A stretch of 64,000 nt of DNA from UBA4465 sp002292365. Its GTDB lineage: Bacteria; Bacteroidota; Bacteroidia; Cytophagales; Cyclobacteriaceae. The first letter of the stretch is position 1, and each line of letters begins with the position of its first letter. The stretch covers positions 62,001-126,000 of the forward strand of contig CALSQY010000003.1 in assembly GCA_943788615.1 (NCBI GenBank), in the 5' to 3' direction. The notes under the pieces were generated by a model. It did not search any database and was not told the DNA's origin. It saw only the letters and a list, made by a program, of their open reading frames with translations. This document shows, in pieces, positions 1 to 8,275 of this stretch. Made by a program: the position numbers and the translations under genes.

Positions 1-82
1 TCGTGTTTTCCATAGAGTCATAAACATCCCACCAAAAAGCCGTTGATCTATCTTTTGCTTGAGGTATGATCCGAGTACCCAT
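1..82 (-). CDS. possible N-terminal fragment running off the left edge
   Basis: An ATG on the minus strand at position 82 opens a frame that stays open to base 1 (27 codons, beginning MGTRIIPQAKD and containing AFWWDVYDSME). The composition looks protein-like, but nothing identifies a family. The fragment could equally be part of another decayed gene, since the region just to its right is eroded. Confidence 0.25.
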   Translation of the reverse strand, partial: MGTRIIPQAKDRSTAFWWDVYDSMENT

Positions 83-255
83 TCCCTAACCTACCATTCC
101 AGATTTAATAATATTTTTAGGAAAGTGCTTTTTAACAGCTCAAGAAAAGAGAGGTTTCCGATGAAAAAAAAGATGAACAACCAAGCGGTGAAAAGGACTT
201 ATACTAATATGATTTTTGGTTTTTTTATTTTAGACAACATTGGAAGAATAAGTAA

Positions 256-1127
256 TTACTTACTCTTCACCTCCATTAAATAATCATAGAAATGTGGATA
301 ACCAGATCCTGTTGTTCTATATATGTCAACATAATATTCTTTCATTTCGGCTCCTTGATCGGCAATTTTGATTGTAGACTGATTTTTACTCTCTAAAAAC
401 ATTTTAATCTCATCAATCTTTTCGCAATCAATTAAAAGCTCTGTAAATTTTCATATAGCCAATCTTTATTATTTCAGTAACAAGTTTATCAGGATTAGGT
501 AAGGTATCATAGAGAGCCTTTCAAACCCTTTTGATAAACCTCTGGATTAGAATAAAGTGCCTCCCAATAATCAGCCTTTTTCATCACTTCATTAGGTGGT
601 ATTGTCAATCGATAAAATTCACGCTCATCCTTATCTAAGGATTGCCATAGAACACTCCTAAATTGTGGTTTTTCTTGCCAATAACTAATCTCAGATTTCA
701 CTAAAACATTCCAAGGAATTTTTATCTGACCATCCATCCCTTTGATTATGGAAGTTTTAACGATGTCAAAATATGAATTGAATTCTATAAAAAGGAAAAC
801 CTCATCATTACGCTTCACTAACAAATAATCTTTGTTGTGTGCTGAACAAGCTTCTATCTCTTTAAATGAAACTCCAAACTTTTGTTTACAAGCCTTTTTT
901 AACCTTTTTTCTAGCGATTTTTCCATTGAATTATGATAAATCGTTCTCTTGACAAGTGTGTAAGACTTCAATAGTATTTGCATATCCTCGTTCGCTTCTT
1001 TTGGAATACCATCATCTATTTGAACGTATTTGTTTTTGTTTTCTATAAATACACGCAAATAATGGAATTTATTGGATGCCCGTCCACTTCGTGGTTTAAT
1101 AATGTAACAGCCTACCTCAAGGTTCAT
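256..1127 (-). pseudogene. frameshifted hypothetical protein (two +1 lesions)
   Basis: The intact part runs from ATG 1127 for 206 codons to a stop at 507. The coding sense continues in a second frame (KALYDTLPNPDKLVTEII) from about 515 to 445, and then in a third frame (TELLIDCEKIDEIKMFLES, ending HFYDYLMEVKSK) to a TAA at 256..258. Removing one A from the AAA near 515 and one A from the AAAA near 442 would restore a single protein of about 289 residues. I do not recognise the family. It is lysine- and glutamate-rich, with no signal peptide or membrane segment, so probably cytoplasmic. Both lesions lie in A-runs, so sequencing error is possible, but neighbouring genes carry other kinds of damage. 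An alternative is a real 206-residue protein, in which case the conserved-looking tail would be unexplained. Confidence 0.6.
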
Positions 1128-1406
1128 TGTGCGAAATTAATCCTAGTCTTTCTAAAAACCAAAAATCTGTAATGATAAGAGTACGGGGTTATTTGGTATT
1201 TGACTTTAAAGCCTTTCTTAATGGTAGGTAGGGTTCCTTTTATCTTTAAATGAGTACTATTAGAAGAGCTGTATGTATGCCCGATTTTAGTACTCCATTC
1301 CTGTATTAACTCTAATTGAGCAGTTAAATCGATTAATGTTTTTTTGGATTAGAATGTAAATTTATTTCCTTTACAAAAATTAATCATAAATTAAATAATA
1401 TTGAAA

Positions 1407-2093
1407 ATGAAAAACTTTTTGACAACTTTTTTATTATTTTTCACTTTTTTTGCAAGTGCGCAATACTGCATATTTTTTGATTTTGAGGCAAAAGAACCAG
1501 AAATGGTTGTATCAACCTTGAAAGGTATGATGGATACAGATTGGGGTAAAAACATTCAAGGCTCAAAATCACTTTTTTCTTTAAACTTCAACGGTGATAA
1601 CCAGGCTACCCACACTGTACAATTCTGTTTTCAAGACGAAGCTGGATTACAATCATTTATGACCTCTTGGGGGCAGTCAACAGATGCACAACTATTTGGA
1701 GAAAAATTAGGAAAATTTACCAATAATGTATCACAGTCAATAAATACACCTGCTTGGTATAAAAATGATTGGTCAAATGATAATGTATTCATGATGTACC
1801 AAATGGAAGTATCAAACCCTGCCAAATATGTGCAAGAATTTGCTGCTTTTTCCCAGAAAATGGCACCGAAGTTAGGTTTTGAGAATAGTTCATACGGTGT
1901 AGGTTATCCCATCGTAGGCAAGACAGATGAATTCTCCCATTTTGTTTGGATTGGCTCACCAGATATTAAAACTGCGCTTGCAGGGACAAAAAAAATGTTT
2001 TTAGATCCTGAATTTGCTGTTTTTTCAAAAAAAGTTAGCGATATAAGAAAAGTAGTCAATACTATGATGATGGTTCGATTGGTAGACTTTTAA
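1407..2093 (+). CDS. exported protein of unknown function, 228 aa
   Basis: The protein begins MKNFLTTFLLFFTFFASAQ, a clear Sec signal peptide ending at an AQ cleavage site, so it is exported to the periplasm or surface. ATG 1407 is preferred over the in-frame TTG at 1401 because it starts the signal peptide directly. The mature part (about 208 residues) is rich in aromatic residues and appears to contain two similar halves, each with a W/F-rich strand followed by a helix containing FxxFS or FxSW. This recalls dimeric alpha-beta barrel (NIPSNAP or ABM-like) proteins, but that is inference from pattern alone. The exported protein at 40113..40874 has a comparable build. Downstream are two more short exported proteins on the same strand, each with its own gap of 140-200 bp, so they are probably separately transcribed. 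Confidence 0.75.
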   Translation: MKNFLTTFLLFFTFFASAQYCIFFDFEAKEPEMVVSTLKGMMDTDWGKNIQGSKSLFSLNFNGDNQATHTVQFCFQDEAGLQSFMTSWGQSTDAQLFGEKLGKFTNNVSQSINTPAWYKNDWSNDNVFMMYQMEVSNPAKYVQEFAAFSQKMAPKLGFENSSYGVGYPIVGKTDEFSHFVWIGSPDIKTALAGTKKMFLDPEFAVFSKKVSDIRKVVNTMMMVRLVDF

Positions 2094-2289
2094 TCCAAAG
2101 CTTTAAATATTTAAATGCCATAATCACGCTGCCTTTATCAGTTTTTAAATTTTTTAGAAGTTTTTTTTACAGAACAAATAAAAATCATATTGATAAACGC
2201 TCAAAAGTGTATCTTAATTAACACAAAATTATGTCCGAAATAGTGGAGGACTCGTTATTTTTAACTAAAACCATTTAATAAATAAAATT

Positions 2290-2826
2290 ATGAAACAGAT
2301 TTCATACTTAATCACTTTAATGCTTTTTACATTAATGAGCTGTCAGCCTGTTGAAAACCAAGAAGCTGCAGTAGTCACTCCCAATATGGAATTTGGGGGA
2401 TGGTCGGGGACAGCTGATGATCACAGCAAAGAAGCTCTCTTGACCAGGGAATTGATGGAAAAATACATTGCAAATAAATTTGAGGATGTGGCTTACATGA
2501 TGTCGGAAGATGGCAATTTTTTCTTTAATACCGATCAAGTAACTAAAGCTGAATGGTTAGGTGCAGCATCAGGACATCATAGTTTATTTGCAAATATTTC
2601 AAATAATAAAATTCAGCCGGTAAATGTTACATCAGCGACCTTTGAAAATGGATCGGTATGGTCTATGGCTTGGTTTGTTTGGACAGGAACAGGAAAAATT
2701 ACTGGTACCGAAGTGCAAATTAATGTACACCATGCTTTCCGATTTGAGGATGAAAAAATAGTAGATGCGTATCACTTTTTCGATCCTACCTTGCTAAATA
2801 ATGAAATATTAGCATCTTCAAAATAG
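2290..2826 (+). CDS. NTF2/SnoaL-like lipoprotein, 178 aa
   Basis: The N-terminus MKQISYLITLMLFTLMSC is a lipoprotein signal peptide with Cys18 as the probable lipidation site. The mature domain (about residues 45-170) has the order expected of an NTF2-like fold: a helix with ELMEKYIANKFEDVAYMM, then strands with F-x-N, then the terminal HHAFRFEDEKIVDAYHFFD stretch typical of SnoaL-like proteins, where a conserved D/H/E set lines a hydrophobic pocket. Many such exported proteins in Bacteroidota have no known substrate. The window holds two further NTF2-like exported genes (6644..7576 and 32878..33402). The gene stands alone, with a hairpin terminator just downstream. Confidence 0.75.
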   Translation: MKQISYLITLMLFTLMSCQPVENQEAAVVTPNMEFGGWSGTADDHSKEALLTRELMEKYIANKFEDVAYMMSEDGNFFFNTDQVTKAEWLGAASGHHSLFANISNNKIQPVNVTSATFENGSVWSMAWFVWTGTGKITGTEVQINVHHAFRFEDEKIVDAYHFFDPTLLNNEILASSK

Positions 2827-2879
2827 GATCAAAACGCTATTAAAAAGACCCTTATTGTGAGGCTTATGGGTCATAAAAA

Positions 2880-2918
2880 ATTCCTGGACAGGACGACTCA
2901 GGAGTTAATTTTTTTTTC
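2880..2918 (+). terminator. rho-independent terminator after the NTF2-like lipoprotein
   Basis: A short stem (TCCTG at 2882..2886 pairs with CAGGA at 2899..2903) is followed by TTAA and a run of T residues to about 2917. An additional GACCC/GGGTC hairpin lies just before it (2847..2872). Confidence 0.5.
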
Positions 2919-2975
2919 TCACAAATAAACAAAATGAATAATTCATATTTACTCTAAATTTTAAACAATAATCAA

Positions 2976-3407
2976 ATGAAACAAATAATTTATTTAGCAT
3001 TATTTATTACCGCGGGATTTAGTTATGCTCAAGATTTGAAGTGGGATCCAAAAACAACGTTTGATGCTGTATTTGATATTGATGCTGTTCATACTAAAGA
3101 TGGTATCAATTATGAGCTTTCTGCTTCTGGCGACGCAGGACCTTACGGTAAAGCTTATTTATCTTATACGTTCACAAATTATAATAATAGCATAACTAAT
3201 GGGGAGTTCACGGGCTTTGCGTGGACACAGATGGGAGAAAATATTGTTAAAGCTACTTTGCAAGGAGTTTTTAAAAAAGAAGGTAAAACTTTTAAAATGT
3301 ATTCTTACGATAACACAACAGATAATGGCAAAATCATGGTTGTGACGGGAATAGTAGATTTCGTTGAGCAAACGATGAAGTTTAAAGTGGCACCTATTGA
3401 GGAATGA
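2976..3407 (+). CDS. small exported protein, 143 aa
   Basis: Signal peptide MKQIIYLALFITAGFSYAQ, then about 124 residues of beta-rich sequence with alternating hydrophobic residues (for example YGKAYLSYTFTNYNNS and FTGFAWTQMG). The protein ends with FVEQTMKFKVAPIEE. No catalytic motif is visible. It resembles the many small secreted beta-barrel or lipocalin-like proteins of Bacteroidota, but I do not recognise a family. ATG 2976 follows an A-rich leader. A clean terminator follows 24 bp after the stop, so the gene is monocistronic. Confidence 0.7.
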   Translation: MKQIIYLALFITAGFSYAQDLKWDPKTTFDAVFDIDAVHTKDGINYELSASGDAGPYGKAYLSYTFTNYNNSITNGEFTGFAWTQMGENIVKATLQGVFKKEGKTFKMYSYDNTTDNGKIMVVTGIVDFVEQTMKFKVAPIEE

Positions 3408-3430
3408 GATAGATTATATTGTATTAAATG

Positions 3431-3464
3431 ACTTCTAGATTCAAAGTATTCTAGAAGTTTTTAT
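3431..3464 (+). terminator. rho-independent terminator
   Basis: A perfect 9-bp stem, ACTTCTAGA (3431..3439) with TCTAGAAGT (3450..3458), has a 10-base loop and is followed directly by T residues. It ends the transcript of the gene at 2976..3407. Confidence 0.75.
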
Positions 3465-3918
3465 TACAAAATAAAAAACACCTTACCAAAACAAGAGTGG
3501 CATGACATAAAAGAACAAAACACGCTTAAAACTAAGATTTCAATAAAGAATGCTTTTCGCAAGGGGTGTTTAAAATGATTCATATTTTAAGTTAGAACTA
3601 ATAAAAATTCTCCACCCTTAGTGAATTATTTTCATCCGAAAGTATTGCTTGAGTCCATATTAATTTTGTTTGATGGATTTAATCTACGGACAAGTCAAGC
3701 GTCTGTACAAGAAAAAAGTACCAATTCTCAGTATGTGTGCATTAGTGGATTCAACTGGGCATGTATTTGTCGGTATGAATTTGAAAGGGGGGGGCTGGAT
3801 ATGATTAGAAATCTAACATTTGGTCTTGATTTCCAGAACAATAATAAATTATTTGGTGTTTCTTGTGATTCAGTACTTGAAGTACTTGGTTCAATTACAA
3901 ATTGAGATTGTTCAAAAA
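3465..3918. other. gene-poor stretch with possible Cys-peptide remnant
   Basis: No convincing gene. A 94-codon frame at 3621..3905 begins at a GTG and has no credible start or family. Its middle (about 3735..3790, VCISGFNWACICRYEFERGG) resembles the segment upstream of the Cys motif in the remnant at 6444..6545 (STGYACRYKFEK). It is therefore best read as a further fragment of that decayed family. Confidence 0.35.
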
Positions 3919-4077
3919 ATGACTAACGCAGGAAAAATAGCCAAATTTGAATTGAGCTTGACGGGTAACAGAATGAAAGATATGGATATTCGATGAGAAA
4001 TTCATAATCTTGAAATGAGGGAGAAGGGTGTCACTTGCTCCATAGAAGATCCTGAGTGTGAAGCCTGTGGGTCTTAA
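3919..4077 (+). pseudogene. decayed short Cys-tail peptide, copy 1
   Basis: From ATG 3919 the frame reads MTNAGKIAKFELSLTGN and so on to residue 25, meets an in-frame TGA at 3994..3996, then continues EIHNLEMREKGVT followed by CSIEDPECEACGS and a TAA at 4075..4077. Apart from the single stop this would be a 51-residue peptide: a charged leader-like part, a K-G junction and a Cys-bearing tail. The same tail pattern recurs three more times within the next 6 kb. A short ribosomally made peptide with a leader and a modified Cys core is one reading, but no modification or export gene is next to it. Confidence 0.5.
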
Positions 4078-4150
4078 TGAGATTAGTACCTCAATATTTA
4101 CTCTTATTGTAAATTCGAGTTTAGTTATTACTCTGGAAAAAGATTAAACT

Positions 4151-5158
4151 ATGATTAAAAACATAGCTGTTGTACTTGTATGTTTATGCACTATTTTTTC
4201 ATGTGAAACCAAAAAAGAATATACCATAGATAAAACAATTTTATGGTCTTTTGGTGCTAAACACAGGGATGGTTACATGGACATTATAAAATTACATAAA
4301 GAAGAAATTGCCAAAGATTCAACCCATGTTAGCGATTACATTAGCATTATCGAAAGCAATATTATAATGTTCGCTTTTGGTTTTATGCCGCGAGAGCACA
4401 CGATTCCAGAAGCCAAAGTTTTTCAAGAAAAAGCTTATGCTATGGATTCTTTGAATTCACGGGTTCAAGAGATGGCTGGTATTTTGAATTTTATGGATTC
4501 TGAATGGGAAGCTTCAGAAAAAGCATTCAAAAAATCCTTAGAACTAAATCCTGAAAACTTACAAGCAAGACATTGGTACACGCTTTATTTGATGGCATTA
4601 AAGCGCATAGATGAAGGTTTTGCTCAATCAACAATTGTACACGATTTGGATAAAACAGGCGATTTTTTAGTCGCTCGTGCATCCATTTTCTATTTCTTGG
4701 AAGACTTTGAAAAGATGAAACCATTAATGTACAAATCACTTGAAAAAGATTCTTTATCGCCTTGGACTTTAGATTGGTTAGGCATGGCATACAATGGTTT
4801 AGAAGAACACGATGATGCATTAGAAACCTATTTCAAAGCCTTCAATTTATCCGATGGAACTGTTGAAGTTGGTGGCGGATTAGGTCACGCATTAGGAGAA
4901 GCTGGAGAATATGAATTAGCCAAGGAAATAGCTGACTTTTATGATGAAGCTTCAAAAACAAAATATTTACCTGCTTGTCAGCTTGCTTTTATTCACTTGG
5001 GTATTGGCGAAAATGATAAAGCGATGTCTTTATTAGAACAAGCCTATGAAGAAAAATCATGGTTCTTGCAATTTATGCAAATTGAACATTGGTACGACCC
5101 AATAAGAAACACCGCACGATTCAAAATATTAGAAAATAAGATGAATTTTCCTAAATAA
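4151..5158 (+). CDS. TPR-repeat lipoprotein, 335 aa
   Basis: The lipoprotein signal peptide MIKNIAVVLVCLCTIFSC has Cys18 as lipid attachment site. Residues about 80-330 contain several helical repeats of the tetratricopeptide type, for example EWEASEKAFKKSLELNPEN (about 118-136) and HDDALETYFKAFNLSDG (about 219-235), each with the small-residue and aromatic spacing of TPR units. TPR lipoproteins act as scaffolds or sensors at the outer or inner membrane. No enzymatic domain is present. The C-terminus ends near FKILENKMNFPK, a common ending in TPR proteins where the last repeat measures distance to a partner. A tiny lipoprotein frame starts 1 bp after this stop, suggesting it was once co-transcribed. 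Confidence 0.8.
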   Translation: MIKNIAVVLVCLCTIFSCETKKEYTIDKTILWSFGAKHRDGYMDIIKLHKEEIAKDSTHVSDYISIIESNIIMFAFGFMPREHTIPEAKVFQEKAYAMDSLNSRVQEMAGILNFMDSEWEASEKAFKKSLELNPENLQARHWYTLYLMALKRIDEGFAQSTIVHDLDKTGDFLVARASIFYFLEDFEKMKPLMYKSLEKDSLSPWTLDWLGMAYNGLEEHDDALETYFKAFNLSDGTVEVGGGLGHALGEAGEYELAKEIADFYDEASKTKYLPACQLAFIHLGIGENDKAMSLLEQAYEEKSWFLQFMQIEHWYDPIRNTARFKILENKMNFPK

Positions 5159-5159
5159 A

Positions 5160-5381
5160 ATGTGTTTTGATGCTAAAAAAATCTTTTTTTATCTATCATT
5201 ATTTTTTTTATTTCAATGTAAAGAAATACCAAAGCAGGCTGAAATATTAGCTGAAGTTCTCCCAAATGAAGTAGATATATCAGAAACGTAATTAAAATAT
5301 ATTGATCCTTTCTTTATCGAATACATTCAAAAAAATTGGATGCCAGGCTCTTACAGATATAAAATTAGAAATGGGTTCTAA
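5160..5381 (+). pseudogene. small lipoprotein with in-frame TAA
   Basis: ATG 5160 lies 1 bp after the stop of the TPR lipoprotein. It gives MCFDAKKIFFYLSLFFLFQC, a lipoprotein signal peptide, then about 23 residues to a TAA at 5289..5291. The same frame stays open for 29 more codons (LKYIDPFFIEYIQKNWMPG) to a second TAA at 5379..5381. A 73-residue lipoprotein interrupted by one nonsense codon is the simplest reading. A genuine 43-residue lipoprotein is the alternative. Function unknown. Confidence 0.45.
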
Positions 5382-5421
5382 AAAAAACTTCTGAGACACC
5401 ACACCCCAGGAGTTTTATACA

Positions 5422-5830
5422 CAAATTATTCAAGTCTTGACTAACACTTATTGTCGAACTAAAATTGGACATTCCTTTTATTTCTTAATTTAAAATCGAG
5501 GATCACCTCACCTCAATACCTCATGAAATACTTCCCTTTCCAAGACTTCAAAATAAGGGGCAAACTCCTCCAATATGATCTATTTACAAAAAAAACTGAC
5601 AAGTACTATTAATCTCCTTAAAACGGCTGTTTGCATCCTAGATTTAAGCTCTTCATAGACAAGATTTAAGACTATTGTGAAGACTTATCAGTATAGATTG
5701 ATATCATTATTTAGCAGAAAAGAGAAGGCTTTTTAGAGACTTGTATGAGCTCTACAGAGATTGCTTTATTCCCCTCTACAAAGATGCGAAAGACTATGTT
5801 GGATGTATCAATTTTAATGATAAGAAATAG
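5422..5830. repeat. diverged repeat, copy A, with downstream flank
   Basis: The stretch 5422..5650 shares an ordered series of words with 11137..11362 (copy B) and partly with 12331..12481 (copy C) and 9912..10000. Examples are ACAAATTATT then AAGTCTTGA, GAAATACTTC, CAAACTCCTCCAAT, AAGTACTAT and CTTAAAACGGCTGT. The flank 5700..5830 also matches 12500..12700. Both A and C lie directly downstream of a broken minus-strand Lcl-type lipoprotein gene, so gene and flank were probably duplicated together. No intact reading frame remains on either strand. Confidence 0.55.
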
Positions 5831-6393
5831 TTAGAAAGCCTGCACAGAGCGAAACTTATAGGTACCGAGCTTACTGTGATTTAGCTGGGAACCATTGGCG
5901 AAACTCTGAGCCCACGATGTGTGGAAATCGAACTCCATAGAATTCTAATTCGCCATTAGCGAAACCGCCAATCGTAGCATTATTAAGATATAATTCATTT
6001 AACTTATCTTTTGAAGGCAACAACACATCGTCATAGGTAACTTCATCTTCAGTTACTTCATAATCTGAGGGTAACTTGGCTGTTAATCCATCTTAGCTGC
6101 AAGCTTCTAAAATATCTAGTGTGTTCTGTACTACTTCACCTATCACAGTGCCAGCTGCTCCGGAAAGTTCAGTTTCATAGCAACCCCATGCAGCACCATA
6201 CTTCTGGAGTTTGATATTCAGTTTCGGCAATTAAGCCTTTCCCATTTCCATCTAAGTAAAATACGATACCACCTTGATAGGTATCTCCAATTGACCCTGT
6301 AAATAGCTCATCATCAGTACTGGGATCATCACTATATTCCCCACAATTGGTAAAAAAAAAACTTAAGAAGAGATAGTGTTTTGATTTGTCTAA
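5831..6393 (-). pseudogene. decayed Lcl/DUF1566-domain lipoprotein
   Basis: Read on the minus strand in three frames, this is a full-length relative of the lipoproteins at 14511 and 20390. It starts with a lipoprotein-like SFFFTNCGEYS, then GDTYQGGIVFYL, GLIAETEYQ, a shift near 6205, WGCYETELSGAAGT, NTLDILEACS, an in-frame TAA near 6094, LLPSKDKLNELYLNN, IGGFANG, another shift near 5945, WAQSFANGSQ and finally FRSVQAF with stop at 5831..5833. The family hallmark DDWFLPSKDELN has become DDVLLPSKDKLN. The likely start codon is now ATT (near 6393), and a T-run near 6355 carries a frame change. With at least three indels and one nonsense codon this is an old pseudogene, not a sequencing artefact. 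Confidence 0.8.
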
Positions 6394-6443
6394 TAGTGAT
6401 ATTAAAAAGACTAAATTATTTCCATTAAGTAGAAAAAGTATAA

Positions 6444-6545
6444 ATTATCTGTAGGTGCACATCAGTAGATTCAACTGGGTATGCTTGCCGATATAAATTT
6501 GAAAAGAACTGCTCTATTGATGATCCTGAGTGTGAAGCTTGTGGA
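6444..6545 (+). pseudogene. decayed short Cys-tail peptide, copy 2
   Basis: An open frame without a start codon reads CRCTSVDSTGYACRYKFEK, then NCSIDDPECEACG (TGC at 6510..6512). The Cys motif is almost identical to that at 4036..4074. The frame stays open and runs into the start of the next gene at 6644, so the original stop has been lost. Confidence 0.5.
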
Positions 6546-6643
6546 TATTATAATAGAATGAATTATGGGGTATCAATAGTGATTTGCGAATGTGCAAGAT
6601 TTAATATATTTTGGATAGAATTTAAATATAAAACTAAAAAAAA

Positions 6644-7576
6644 ATGAAAAATATACTATTTCTACTCATCGTTTTTTCTTCTTTCTCAATATTAGCTCAG
6701 AAGTCAAAAAATGGGACAGTTTATAAAGAACATCCAGGATTAAGTTTAATTGAAACTTTTAATGATGCTTTAGTTAATGGAGATTTTAATAAAGCAGCAT
6801 CTTTATTAGAAGATGATTTTAAAATCAGAAATGGTGTTGGTACCAATAAGGATTTTAAGGGCTGGTCAAAAACACAATTTATGAATAATATGAAATGGTG
6901 GCACAGCAATTTTGATTACTTCTCAATCGAAAAAGATTTACCTGCTTATCCAGATGTGATTGAATACAAGCAAGGCAATCAAACTTGGGTACAAACTTGG
7001 GAAAGAATTTATGCTGTCAACAAAAATAACGGGGTGAAAGTAGATATGCCATTTCATAGACTTTACTACCTTAATGATGATTATACTCAAATTAAGTCTG
7101 CTTTTGAATATGCAAATCAAAATGTATTTAATGCTTTAAATGATAATAATTATGAAAGGACAAATGGGACGATTTATATTAATCATGAGTACATAAATAC
7201 GGTAAGAAAAGTAATGTATGCTTTCGAAAATTCGGACTATGAAAAAGCGTATTCATATTTTGCAGATAATGCATCTTTCTATGATGTTAATGATCCCTGG
7301 GGAGCTAACATAAATTTAGATGAAGCAAAAAAACGAAATGAAGGACTTTTGGATAGATTTGAAATATTAGGTTTTGAAGAAATTGGTTACCCGGACTACC
7401 TCGATTATGAAGAAGGGAATTCGAAAACTGTTTTATCATGGTGGAAATTCAGAATGAAAAGAAATTCAGACGGCAAAGAAATTTTATTACCAATACATTA
7501 TTCTCATAGATTTAATAATGAGGGCAAAATAATAGGTTCAACAGCTTTCTACAGCTCAAAACATATGGAGAATTAA
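6644..7576 (+). CDS. exported protein with two NTF2-like domains, 310 aa
   Basis: Signal peptide MKNILFLLIVFSSFSILAQ. Two tandem domains of about 130 residues follow (about 30-160 and 180-305). Each begins with a helix (SLIETFNDALVNGDFNKAA; VRKVMYAFENSDYEKAYSY), then a short FADNASFYD-like segment, a W-rich strand (TWVQTWERIYAV; KTVLSWWKFRM) and a terminal H-rich strand (MPFHRLYYL; PIHYSHRFN). This is the classic SnoaL/NTF2 order and suggests an internal duplication. The ligand is unknown. The protein is probably periplasmic. The gene stands alone and its codon use is more AT-rich than the enzymes to the right. Confidence 0.8.
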   Translation: MKNILFLLIVFSSFSILAQKSKNGTVYKEHPGLSLIETFNDALVNGDFNKAASLLEDDFKIRNGVGTNKDFKGWSKTQFMNNMKWWHSNFDYFSIEKDLPAYPDVIEYKQGNQTWVQTWERIYAVNKNNGVKVDMPFHRLYYLNDDYTQIKSAFEYANQNVFNALNDNNYERTNGTIYINHEYINTVRKVMYAFENSDYEKAYSYFADNASFYDVNDPWGANINLDEAKKRNEGLLDRFEILGFEEIGYPDYLDYEEGNSKTVLSWWKFRMKRNSDGKEILLPIHYSHRFNNEGKIIGSTAFYSSKHMEN

Positions 7577-7745
7577 AATATTACATTTATTAATGGAAAA
7601 AAACTTTTTTTGGATTAATTAAAGTGGTGCTGCGATTTTGAGCTTAAAATATAATTTAAGGGAAACTAATCAGATGATACTATCTCCATTAGAAATATAA
7701 AATTAAAAAAGCTTTTAATTTATTTCGAGAGACCACTAAAAATAA

Positions 7746-7832
7746 TCTGTATACGGATATGAGCAAACTCAAGCCAAAAAATAGGGCTGCTGCTCCATTG
7801 ATGGTTCTGATTGTAAAGTTTGTTTATCATAA
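7746..7832 (+). pseudogene. decayed short Cys-tail peptide, copy 3
   Basis: The frame reads SVYGYEQTQAKK, an in-frame TAG, then GCCSIDGSDCKVCLS and TAA (7830..7832). The tail aligns with copies 1 and 2 (C-S-I-D-x-x-D/E-C-x-x-C), and SVYGYEQTQAKK aligns with STGYACRYKFEK of copy 2. No start codon is left. Confidence 0.45.
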
Positions 7833-8275
7833 AAAAGAGCGATCAAAACATAAAGAGATAACTCTGCTTATCATGACCTTAACAACCAACTAAAACTAAA
7901 TACTTAAATTAAAAAATAAAAACTGATAAGGATGAATCTTATTTCACCTTAAATTACTCTAAATAATGTTAAAACAGCTTCTTAAATAATTTTAAAATTT
8001 TTTCAAAGACCATAAGTCTCGGGATTTTATGCAGATTTTTATACGCTCTTTACCAGACTTGTTATCAAATTAAAATAATGGACAGTCCATGTGATACCAT
8101 CATGTTTATCATTATCACCCAATAGGGGTTGTGAATCTGTATACCTTAGTTCTTTATCGACTATTGGAGACCTCCTTTTATGGCTTATCGATGCAACTTG
8201 AATAAATGTGGTTTGTTTTAGAATATGTAATAAGATGTCAATAGGTCTAAAAATTGCCTGGAGTTAACGAGAAGA
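7833..8275. other. intergenic stretch, possible trace of the diverged repeat
   Basis: No gene seen. Around 8040..8085 a string (ACTTGTTATCAAATTAAAAT and a GGACAGTCC word) resembles the beginning of repeat copies A and B (CGAACTAAAATTGGACATTCC in copy A), so a very eroded further copy may lie here. Confidence 0.25.

Noticed and set aside
59..283. 74-codon plus-strand frame
   Set aside because: No coding character, no family, and it overlaps the 3' end of the better supported minus-strand pseudogene at 256..1127.
3621..3905. 94-codon plus-strand frame as a gene
   Set aside because: Starts at GTG without a leader and has no domain; only its middle resembles the decayed Cys-peptide family, so it is treated as a remnant.
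5700..5826. Sigma-factor-like string LFRDLYELYRDCFIPLYK on the plus strand
   Set aside because: Superficially like sigma-70 region 2, but only about 33 residues are readable, there is no start, and the minus strand is equally well conserved between copies A and C.
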